14,331 nt of DNA from an uncultured Lachnospiraceae bacterium. Lineage in GTDB: Bacteria > Bacillota > Clostridia > Lachnospirales > Lachnospiraceae. Both the position numbers and the translations under genes were made by a program. The notes below the pieces were generated by a model. That model was not told the DNA's origin and did not search any database. It saw nothing but the letters and a program-made list of their open reading frames with translations. The stretch is from the NCBI GenBank assembly GCA_947653315.1, contig CANTGP010000028.1, positions 1-14,331 of the forward strand, given 5' to 3'. This document shows, piece by piece, positions 7,381 through 14,331 of this stretch (its first letter is position 1; each line of letters opens with the position of its first letter).

Positions 7381-10278
7381 TTGGAATACTTTAATCAGAC
7401 GAAACAGGACCAAAGAAATACCGAACGCTTTGTCATTCTTTTTTACAGCCTTTATACCGTCTGCCTTTGCGCAGGCGCGCTAAAGGACGGATGGCGCCTT
7501 TGGATTCCGGCATGCCTGCTGGCGGCGGTTTTCGCCGGATGGGCGGTTTATTTCAGCCGGTATAAGAATTACCGTACACGCGCCACGGCGACTTCCCTGC
7601 TCATTGAGTTCTCCCTGCTGCTGTATGCCGCCCACAAGGACGACATGTACGCACTCATTCCCACTTTCATGGCGTTATCCGTGCTGGTGGCATTTTACGG
7701 GTTTTCCAAACTCCTGTGGCTTATTTTTGCCTCACTGCTTTTCATCCTCTTTTACCACGGCGTCATTCACGGCACCTTCCGCTTTGCTTCCGGCGAAACC
7801 CTCTTGGGGCTGCTGCCGCAGATGGGGAATGTATTTTGCCTGGAATTTATCCTGTACCGGTGGATGAAACGGCAGAACGAAAGCAACAGCGAAGTCTACA
7901 AAATCATCGATGCCCTCATGGATGCGGAGCAGAGCAAAGACGACTTCCTCTCCAATGTCAGCCACGAAATCCGCACGCCGGTCAATACCATCTGCGGGAT
8001 GAGCGAACTGGCGCTTCGCGAACATGACTCGGACAAACTGCGGGAAGAAGTCCTCGGTATCCGTGACGCAGGACGCAACCTGATGACACTGGTCAGCGAT
8101 ATTCTCGACTTTTCCCAGCTCCAACAGGGAAAAATGGATTTGGAAGAAGAACCGTACAACATCACTTCCACCATCAACGATGTCATCAATATGGCAATGG
8201 CAAAAAAAGGGGACAAAAAAATCGAACTGATCGTGGACTGCGATGCGGATCTCCCCAGCGGTCTTTTAGGCGATGAAAAAAAGATACGCAGGGTTATCGT
8301 AAACCTGATGGACAATGCCATTAAGTTTACAAACGAAGGCTGTGTCAGCATCCGCGTACATGCCAGACGGGAAAATTACGGCGTCAACCTCTGCGTGACC
8401 ATCCGCGATACCGGTATCGGCATGAGCCAGGAAAGCCTGGAAAAACTGTTCCACAGCTTCAGCCAGGTGGATACAAGAAGGAACAGACAGGAAGGCGGCG
8501 TCGGTTTGGGGCTTGCCATTTCCAGGGCGCTGGTATTAAAAATGGGCGGAACGCTTACCGTCCGCAGCCGTCTCGGCAAAGGCAGCATACTGCGGTTTGT
8601 GGTTCCCCAAAAAATACTGGAGGAAGAACCGATTGCACGCGTGGAAAACAAGGAGGGTATCAATGCCGCGGTTTATATCGACATGGAACAATTCCACATG
8701 AGCTTTATCCGCGACGAATACACCAACAACATCCTCCATATGCGCCAGCAGCTCCAAATCCGGTGCCATATCTGCCGGAACCTGGCGGAATTAAAACGCA
8801 GGGAGCATTTGGAATGTTTCAGCCATGTGTTCATCAGTCTGGAAGAATACCGGGAAGACCAGCCTTATTTCGACGGTTTGGCAAAGCGTGCAAAATTAAT
8901 CCTTGTCATCGACCGCCCGGAAGAAAAACACCTTTCCAACCCGGACCTGCTGCAGCTCTATAAACCTTTTTACATCCTTCCCGTGGTTTCCATCTTAAAC
9001 GGCAGCGGCGGCATGGAAGGCGGCAGACAGTTGGTAAGGCAGGGAAGGTTCACCGCCCCTGACGCCCATGTCCTTGTGGTGGACGATAACCGGATGAACA
9101 TACGCGTGATTGAAGGACTGTTAAAAGAATACCGGATTCGGGTCACCTATGCCACCAGCGGTCAGGAAGCGCTGGAGGTCATCGAAAGAATGTGGTTTGA
9201 CTTTGTGTTTATGGACCATATGATGCCGGAAATGGACGGTGTGGAAACCATGCACCGCATCCGCAGCAAAGTGGGACTTTACTATCAAAGGATACCGATT
9301 GTGGCGCTGACGGCAAACGCCGCCCCCGGCAACCGGGAGATGTTTTTAGCGGAAGGCTTTGACGATTTCCTGGCTAAACCCGTGGAAATATCCGTACTGG
9401 AACGCGTCCTGAAACGCAACCTGCCGGAAGATAAAATCCTTTTGCCCGGACAGTCCGACACGGAAACGGGACCGCAAACCGACGGCAACCCGGAAACGGA
9501 CAAAATGCCTGCCAGGGACACGGCAGCGGACAGTCATCCTGACACGGTATCCGGCGGAAATCCGCCTGTACCGGAGGACTCCCTGCCGGACATCGGCAGT
9601 CTGGACACCCGGCAGGGAATCCTCTACTGCGGCGGCAGGAAACAGTATTTGGAGGTTTTGGAATCCTGCCTTGCAGACGGTGAGGAAGAACGCCGTCGGT
9701 TAGAAGACTACTTCGCAAAACAGGACTGGAAAAATTACACGATTAAAGTCCATGCACTGAAAAGCGCCATGCACAGTATCGGCGCCATCCGCCTTGCCGG
9801 AAAGGCAAAGGATTTGGAGACGGCAGGAAAAAAAGGGGATACCGAATACATCCTCATGCACCACGGGAACCTGCTTACCGAACACATGCTGCTGATGGAA
9901 GAATTGGAACAGTGTCCGCTGCTTCAGGGAACGGCAGGAAAAGAATCCGGGACCGAAAACGCGGATACGCCTCTGCCAAAGGATACGGATGCCGATTTAC
10001 CCATATTGGACGACGATACATTTAACCGTCTGTCGGAAGCGCTGGAAGACGCCGCTTACGCCCTGGACGGCGGGCGGATGCTTACGGTCTTATCCGGGCT
10101 GCAGGAATACCGCTACTGCCATGTCCCGCTCCGGGACATACTGGAACCCGTAAAAAAGAAAGTGGAAATGTCCGATTATATGTCCGCACTGGATAAAGTA
10201 TCCGTAATACGCAAGGACATTGCATCCCAAAGTTCCGAACGGAGCCCGGATGTCACTCCGGACGGAGAAGCAACATAG
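7381..10278 (+). CDS. Membrane hybrid sensor histidine kinase with receiver and HPt domains
   Basis: A 965-aa phosphorelay protein. Six hydrophobic segments (about residues 17-34, 41-58, 70-84, 91-108, 110-130, 140-158) form an integral membrane sensor with no recognised extracellular domain. A signalling helix leads to HisKA (NVSHEIRTP, H195). HATPase follows, with N-box NLMDNAIKF (308-316), G1 DTGIG (343-347) and G2 GVGLGL (373-378). Residues about 426-545 look like a receiver fold without a phosphoacceptor (pseudo-receiver). A true receiver spans about 564-680 (D568/D569, D612 in FMDHMMPEMDG). After a low-complexity Asp/Thr/Pro linker (about 685-735) comes an HPt domain with H791 in VHALKSAMHSIGA. 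A further helical module occupies about 876-955. The start is TTG. This one chain can carry His-Asp-His transfer and probably serves the response regulator upstream. Ligand unknown. Confidence 0.92.
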   Translation: MEYFNQTKQDQRNTERFVILFYSLYTVCLCAGALKDGWRLWIPACLLAAVFAGWAVYFSRYKNYRTRATATSLLIEFSLLLYAAHKDDMYALIPTFMALSVLVAFYGFSKLLWLIFASLLFILFYHGVIHGTFRFASGETLLGLLPQMGNVFCLEFILYRWMKRQNESNSEVYKIIDALMDAEQSKDDFLSNVSHEIRTPVNTICGMSELALREHDSDKLREEVLGIRDAGRNLMTLVSDILDFSQLQQGKMDLEEEPYNITSTINDVINMAMAKKGDKKIELIVDCDADLPSGLLGDEKKIRRVIVNLMDNAIKFTNEGCVSIRVHARRENYGVNLCVTIRDTGIGMSQESLEKLFHSFSQVDTRRNRQEGGVGLGLAISRALVLKMGGTLTVRSRLGKGSILRFVVPQKILEEEPIARVENKEGINAAVYIDMEQFHMSFIRDEYTNNILHMRQQLQIRCHICRNLAELKRREHLECFSHVFISLEEYREDQPYFDGLAKRAKLILVIDRPEEKHLSNPDLLQLYKPFYILPVVSILNGSGGMEGGRQLVRQGRFTAPDAHVLVVDDNRMNIRVIEGLLKEYRIRVTYATSGQEALEVIERMWFDFVFMDHMMPEMDGVETMHRIRSKVGLYYQRIPIVALTANAAPGNREMFLAEGFDDFLAKPVEISVLERVLKRNLPEDKILLPGQSDTETGPQTDGNPETDKMPARDTAADSHPDTVSGGNPPVPEDSLPDIGSLDTRQGILYCGGRKQYLEVLESCLADGEEERRRLEDYFAKQDWKNYTIKVHALKSAMHSIGAIRLAGKAKDLETAGKKGDTEYILMHHGNLLTEHMLLMEELEQCPLLQGTAGKESGTENADTPLPKDTDADLPILDDDTFNRLSEALEDAAYALDGGRMLTVLSGLQEYRYCHVPLRDILEPVKKKVEMSDYMSALDKVSVIRKDIASQSSERSPDVTPDGEAT

Positions 10279-10280
10279 AA

Positions 10281-12998
10281 ATGAGGGAAAACATGATTAA
10301 AAAATTGTTGGAAACCATATACGGAAGGGATTATGACCTGCGGGAGAAAATTTTCCGCATGATTGTTTTGGTAGGTGTCTTTCTTGCATCCATGGGAATC
10401 ATTGAATGCGTGTTTCTAATGGACATGCATGTCATCATTATCCCGCTTTTTATCCTGTTGGGGGTCATGATTCTTGCGATGCTGGTTACTTTTAAATACC
10501 GTAAGATCGATATTGCCGCCATTATTGTGGGCTTTCTTATCATCCTGCTCATCTTCCCCGCCATGTTTTTCCTTAGCGGCGGGCTGGAAGGCGGTCCCGT
10601 CATATGGTTTGCCCTTGGATTATTTTACGTTTTTATGATGTTTTCCGGTAAAAGACTGGTTCTTTTCCTTGTTCTTGCCATTGCCGTAAACACTTTTACC
10701 TATGGTTACGGTTATCACCACCCGGAAGCCATCGTACCCATGGATTCCCGCTTCGCCGCTTACATGGATTCCCTGTTTTCCGTCCTCTGCGTCGGACTGG
10801 CAGGAGGCATTATTTTAAAAGCGCAGATGAAAATGTTCAACATCGAGCGTTCCGTGGCACAAAAGCAACAGGATGAACTGGAAAAAATAAGCGAATCCAA
10901 AAACAGCTTCTTCGCCAGCATGAGCCACGAGCTGCGCACTCCCATCAATACCATCGTGGGACTCAACGAAATGATTCTGCGGGAAAGCGAAGAACCGGCA
11001 ACCAAAGAATATGCCGCCAACATCCAAAGTGCCAGTAAAATGCTGCTGAACCTGATTAACGATATCCTGGACCTGTCCCAAATGGAAATGAAGAAAATGG
11101 AAATCCTTCCCCTGGAATACCGGACTGCGGACCTGTTCGGCGATTTGACCGATATGATCCAAGTACGCCTGGCGGAAAAGAAACTGGAACTGCGGATTGA
11201 TATTGACGAAAATCTTCCCTCCGTCCTGTTCGGGGACGTCAAACGCATCCACCAGGTTCTTTTGAACATCCTGACCAATGCGGCAAAATATACCAACGAA
11301 GGCTCCGTCACGCTTTCCGCACGCATGGACTTTTTGGAGGGCGTACCCCGTTTAAGGGTCTCCGTGACGGATACCGGCATCGGCATCCGTAAAGAGGACC
11401 TGCAGTATCTTTATGATTCCTTTAAACGGGCGGACACGCGGAAAAATTTAAAAGTGGAAGGCAGCGGTCTCGGACTTTCCATAACCAAACAGTTGGTAGA
11501 CCTGATGGGCGGTGAAATTTCCGTGGACAGCATTTATATGAAGGGTTCCGTTTTCACCGTTATCATCCCACAGAAAATAGTGGACAACACTCCCGTCGGA
11601 AACATCCGCCTTTTGTCCCGCAGCCGGAAACAGACGGCGGAATACCGGCAGAGTTTCGAGGCTCCCGAAGCGCGTATCCTCATTGTGGACGACAATGCCA
11701 TGAATTCCATGGTGGAAAGCAATCTGCTGAAAGCCACTAAAGTGCAGACCGATATTGCCAAAAGCGGCGCGGAATGCCTGGAAATGACCAAACGGAAATA
11801 CTACCACGTAATCCTTTTGGATTACATGATGCCGGAAATGGACGGCATCGAAACGCTGAAACAAATCCGGAAACAGGAAAACGGATTATGCCGCGACTGC
11901 GCCATAATCGCCCTCTCCGCCAATTCCGCCGCGGAAGCCGGCAAACGGCTCATGGAGGAAGGATTCGACGGATATTTGGAAAAACCCATACAAAGCGCTG
12001 ACCTGGAAGCGGAAATCCTGAAATTTATCCCCGAAGATATCATTGAATACCGCCAGTCTCCGGGGCCGCAGGAGCAGGAAGCAGGGAAAGGTACGGAAAC
12101 AGGAACGGAACCGCCAATCCGGCAGGTCTCCCGCCGCCGGAAACGGAAAGTGATTGTCACCACGGACTGCATCAGCGACCTGCCGGAACACCTGATGGAA
12201 AAATATGACATCGGCTGCATGTACTTATATGTCCGCACGGCAAGCGGCCGTTTCGCGGATACGCTGGAAATCACCTCGGACGATCTCAACCAGTACATGA
12301 CGGAAGATGCCAGCAATATCACGGCGGACAGCGTTTCCGTGGAAGAATACGAGGAATTTTTTGCCGACATGCTGACACGGGCGGAACGGGTCATCCATAT
12401 TTCCATGGCAAAAAGCATGGGCAGCGGCTTTGACCATGCAAAAACGGCAGCCCAATGCTTCGACCATGTCCATATCATCGATTCCGCACAGATTTCCTGC
12501 GGGCAGGGACTTGTGGTCCTTTATGCTGCAAAGCTGGCAATGGAAGGCTATCCTGCCAAAGACATCCGCGCGAAGATTGCGAAGATGAAGGAACGGGTAG
12601 AAACCCAGTTCCTCCTTCCGTCGGCAAAAATCTATTACTCCCACGGCTTCCTTGGCAAAACAACCGCAAAGCTGTGCGGGCTGTTTCAGTTATGCCCTGT
12701 CCTGAAAATGAAACCGGGCGGACTGACCCTCACGGGCGTCGGAGCCGGTAAACCCGAAAACACATGGCGGCGTTTCATCCACAGGCACCTGCTGCGCCGG
12801 GGACGCATCAGTACCGACGTGGTATTCATTTCCCACGCGGGATGCAGCGTGGAACAGCAGGAATACATACGACGCGAGGTGCTGCGGCGCGTTCCCTTTG
12901 AGAAGGTCATCATGCAGCGCGCTTCCGTCTCAACCGCCTGCAATACGGGAATCGGGACGTTCGGATTCGCCTATTACCGGAAAGGGGAAATCGAGTAG
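10281..12998 (+). CDS. Membrane hybrid histidine kinase-receiver fused to a DegV (FakB-like) domain
   Basis: A 905-aa fusion. Six hydrophobic segments (about 27-47, 51-71, 78-97, 106-122, 126-143, 162-182) precede HisKA (SMSHELRTPINTI, H216) and HATPase (N-box NILTNAAKY 329-337, DTGIG from 364, GSGLGL 394-399). A receiver follows at about 465-585 (IVDD, D470/D471; D514 in LLDYMMPEMDG). A linker with a basic cluster (RQVSRRRKRK) leads to a DegV-like domain at about 622-900: VTTDCISDLP, HISMAKSMGSGF near 706-717, VHIIDSAQISCGQGLVV, ISHAG near 850-854, and a C-terminal GIGTFGFAYY. DegV/FakB proteins bind fatty acids and present them to fatty acid kinase. There is no HPt, so the receiver probably exchanges phosphate with another protein such as the neighbouring kinase. 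The start is ATG 10281, two bases after the previous stop. ATG 10293 with GAGGG upstream is an equally good alternative. Confidence 0.9.
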   Translation: MRENMIKKLLETIYGRDYDLREKIFRMIVLVGVFLASMGIIECVFLMDMHVIIIPLFILLGVMILAMLVTFKYRKIDIAAIIVGFLIILLIFPAMFFLSGGLEGGPVIWFALGLFYVFMMFSGKRLVLFLVLAIAVNTFTYGYGYHHPEAIVPMDSRFAAYMDSLFSVLCVGLAGGIILKAQMKMFNIERSVAQKQQDELEKISESKNSFFASMSHELRTPINTIVGLNEMILRESEEPATKEYAANIQSASKMLLNLINDILDLSQMEMKKMEILPLEYRTADLFGDLTDMIQVRLAEKKLELRIDIDENLPSVLFGDVKRIHQVLLNILTNAAKYTNEGSVTLSARMDFLEGVPRLRVSVTDTGIGIRKEDLQYLYDSFKRADTRKNLKVEGSGLGLSITKQLVDLMGGEISVDSIYMKGSVFTVIIPQKIVDNTPVGNIRLLSRSRKQTAEYRQSFEAPEARILIVDDNAMNSMVESNLLKATKVQTDIAKSGAECLEMTKRKYYHVILLDYMMPEMDGIETLKQIRKQENGLCRDCAIIALSANSAAEAGKRLMEEGFDGYLEKPIQSADLEAEILKFIPEDIIEYRQSPGPQEQEAGKGTETGTEPPIRQVSRRRKRKVIVTTDCISDLPEHLMEKYDIGCMYLYVRTASGRFADTLEITSDDLNQYMTEDASNITADSVSVEEYEEFFADMLTRAERVIHISMAKSMGSGFDHAKTAAQCFDHVHIIDSAQISCGQGLVVLYAAKLAMEGYPAKDIRAKIAKMKERVETQFLLPSAKIYYSHGFLGKTTAKLCGLFQLCPVLKMKPGGLTLTGVGAGKPENTWRRFIHRHLLRRGRISTDVVFISHAGCSVEQQEYIRREVLRRVPFEKVIMQRASVSTACNTGIGTFGFAYYRKGEIE
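10283..10287 (+). promoter_or_regulatory. Alternative ribosome binding site for the DegV-fused kinase
   Basis: GAGGG lies 5 nt before ATG 10293, inside the coding sequence if ATG 10281 is used. The site serving 10281 would be GGAGAAG at 10264-10270 with a rather long 10-nt spacer. The four-residue difference does not change any domain. Confidence 0.4.
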
Positions 12999-13018
12999 GG
13001 AAAATCCAACCTGGAAAT

Positions 13019-14331
13019 TTACAGTTTGTAATCCCCCTCGTCCTGCAGGACACTACGGATGACTTCCAAAAGTGCCAGCGATGTAACGGGTTTTGTCAGA
13101 TAATCTTTGACTCCCATTTTAGCCGCCCTTTCAATGGTTTCAAAATTTTTGTCGGCAGTCATAAAGACAATGGGAACCGGGGAAATCTTGCGTATTTCCC
13201 CGCATACCCCAAACCCGTCCATGCCTGGCATCCAAATATCGAGAAGCACCAGGTCCACGGGGGTCCCTTTTAAAATACCGAGCGCTTCTTCCCCCGACGC
13301 TGCCTTATATACCATGTATTCCGGCTCGTCCTGCAGGATGAAACCAACCAAATCCAAGTTCACCGGTTCGTCGTCCACAATCAGGATATTCTTAACCGTT
13401 TCCCCTTTCTGCTTCATTTGGTATCCGGTGTCCTCATCTATCATGCGCAGCATGAGATCCGCAATCTCCGGGTCAAACTGTGTGCCTTTTCCCTTCTCGA
13501 TTTCCGCACGCACTTCTTCCTGGGGCATTATTTTCCGGTAGCTTCTGTTGGATGTCATGGCGTCATAAGCATCCGCAACCCCTATAATCCGCGCTACCTC
13601 AGGGATATTTTTCCCCGTAAAGCCATCCGGATAACCGTTCCCGCCATATCTTTCATGATGCCATTTTGCCCCCTGCGCGATCAGGGACATTTCATCGATA
13701 TCCCGCAGGATATAATAGCCTGCCATGGGATGCAGCTTTATATAGGCAAATTCCTCCCCGCTCAACCGCGACGGTTTATTGATAATGGCATCCGGCACAT
13801 GGATTTTGCCGACGTCATGCAGCAGCGCCGCATAGTAAATTTCTTTTTGTTCGCTCTCCTCCTTGCCCATCCGTTTGGCAAGCTCCAGCGCATATTTTGC
13901 AACCCGCTGGGAATGTCCGTTGGTATACCTGTCCCTTGCGTCAATGGTTTTCGCAATGGTGGTAACCATTTTTTCATTCATTTTTTCCAACTCCTGCTGA
14001 CCTTCCTCCACCTTCCTCATATGTAAGTGGATTTTCCGGAATGCGGCGGTACAAAAGGACGCTATGAGGGCAAATACAACGATGCACAATATGATATTAT
14101 GTACCAGAATATTCCTGATATCATGGTACAGTTTGGTATTGCTGATAATCATGGTTACGTACCAGTCATCCATAACCGTATCGACGAAAACGGTACAGTC
14201 CTCCCCGCGTATTTCCGTGTGGAACGTTTTGCCCTTCTCCTGATAAATCCTGTCGAGGAGTTTTTTCATTTCGGTATCGTCTTCGTAATTTTTCCCCTTT
14301 TCCGATTCATCGGAATGGGCGACTACAAGCC
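13019..14331 (-). CDS. Cache-TM-HD-GYP-receiver protein, probable c-di-GMP phosphodiesterase, 5' end outside window
   Basis: The frame is open from the right edge with 436 residues visible. An ATG at 14269 is not the start, because the residues before it (VVAHSDESEKGKNY) continue a typical Cache sensor repeat, as do GEDCTVFVDTVMDDWYV after it. A transmembrane helix lies near 14035-14100, then a coiled-coil helix. An intact HD-GYP domain of the DRYTNGHSQRV type follows: HD at 13814-13819, the H in KLHPMAG, HHERYGGNGYP, and VADAYDAMT. HD-GYP enzymes hydrolyse cyclic di-GMP, mostly to GMP. The C-terminus is a receiver (IVDDEP, phosphoacceptor Asp at 13238-13240 in LLDIWMPGMDG, Lys in LTKPV), an uncommon position for this domain. 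The gene converges on the kinase operon with 20 bp between stops. The activity is predicted from intact residues and not proved. Confidence 0.9.
   Translation of the reverse strand, partial: LVVAHSDESEKGKNYEDDTEMKKLLDRIYQEKGKTFHTEIRGEDCTVFVDTVMDDWYVTMIISNTKLYHDIRNILVHNIILCIVVFALIASFCTAAFRKIHLHMRKVEEGQQELEKMNEKMVTTIAKTIDARDRYTNGHSQRVAKYALELAKRMGKEESEQKEIYYAALLHDVGKIHVPDAIINKPSRLSGEEFAYIKLHPMAGYYILRDIDEMSLIAQGAKWHHERYGGNGYPDGFTGKNIPEVARIIGVADAYDAMTSNRSYRKIMPQEEVRAEIEKGKGTQFDPEIADLMLRMIDEDTGYQMKQKGETVKNILIVDDEPVNLDLVGFILQDEPEYMVYKAASGEEALGILKGTPVDLVLLDIWMPGMDGFGVCGEIRKISPVPIVFMTADKNFETIERAAKMGVKDYLTKPVTSLALLEVIRSVLQDEGDYKL

Noticed and set aside
9214..11850. Repeated ATGATGCCGGAAATGGACGG in the two hybrid kinases
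   Set aside because: It encodes the conserved MMPEMDG receiver motif in both proteins. The similarity is explained by shared family and codon preference, not by a DNA repeat.
10760..11864. Minus-strand open frames of 138-208 codons opposite the DegV-fused kinase
   Set aside because: They lie antisense to HisKA/HATPase/receiver coding sequence with canonical motifs, and no independent evidence supports them.
13019..13031. TTACA-GTT-TGTAA hairpin as terminator
   Set aside because: The stem has only five mostly A-T pairs, lies within the end of a coding sequence and has no adjacent T tract.
14209..14269. ATG 14269 as true start of the HD-GYP gene
   Set aside because: The frame is open to the window edge and the residues before it continue a Cache-domain motif, so the gene begins outside the window.

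Overview
The window looks like a chromosomal segment of a motile, anaerobic Gram-positive bacterium of the class Clostridia, most probably a Lachnospiraceae-type species. This rests on the flgM-flgN-flgK-flgK-flgL gene order, a Bacillota-style sigma-28/SigD promoter, strong AAGGAGG-like ribosome binding sites with frequent GTG/TTG starts, and large multidomain signalling proteins. The assignment is inference from style and gene content, not a database match. No rRNA, tRNA, CRISPR array, insertion sequence or other mobile element was seen.

Left half (1-6008, minus strand): a late flagellar operon, read right to left. A near-consensus sigma-28 promoter (5982-6008) is followed by flgM (anti-sigma-28), flgN (chaperone for hook-associated proteins), two successive and clearly different flgK genes (hook-filament junction protein HAP1), and flgL (HAP3), which runs off the left edge. 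Junctions between genes are 4 to 39 bp, so this is very likely one transcript.

Middle (about 6009-6255): a divergent, AT-rich intergenic region. It holds the flgM promoter on the minus strand and, on the plus strand, an 8+8 bp inverted repeat and no convincing sigma-A promoter.

Right half, plus strand (6256-12998): a three-gene signalling operon. Gene 1 is a response regulator whose HD-GYP-like output domain has lost metal-ligand positions. Gene 2 is a membrane hybrid histidine kinase (6 TM, HisKA, HATPase, pseudo-receiver, receiver, HPt, C-terminal helical module). Gene 3 is a second membrane hybrid kinase whose C-terminus, in place of an HPt, is a complete DegV-like (FakB-type, fatty-acid-binding family) domain. 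The second kinase may depend on the HPt of the first.

Right edge, minus strand (13019 to beyond 14331): convergent with the kinase operon after only 20 bp lies a Cache-TM-HD-GYP-receiver protein with an intact HD-GYP site, a probable cyclic-di-GMP phosphodiesterase. Its N-terminus is outside the window.

Taken together, the window places a phosphorelay with one degenerate and one intact HD-GYP protein beside the late flagellar genes. This suggests, but does not prove, a link between cyclic-di-nucleotide or lipid-related sensing and motility. The most unusual element is the histidine kinase-receiver-DegV fusion.
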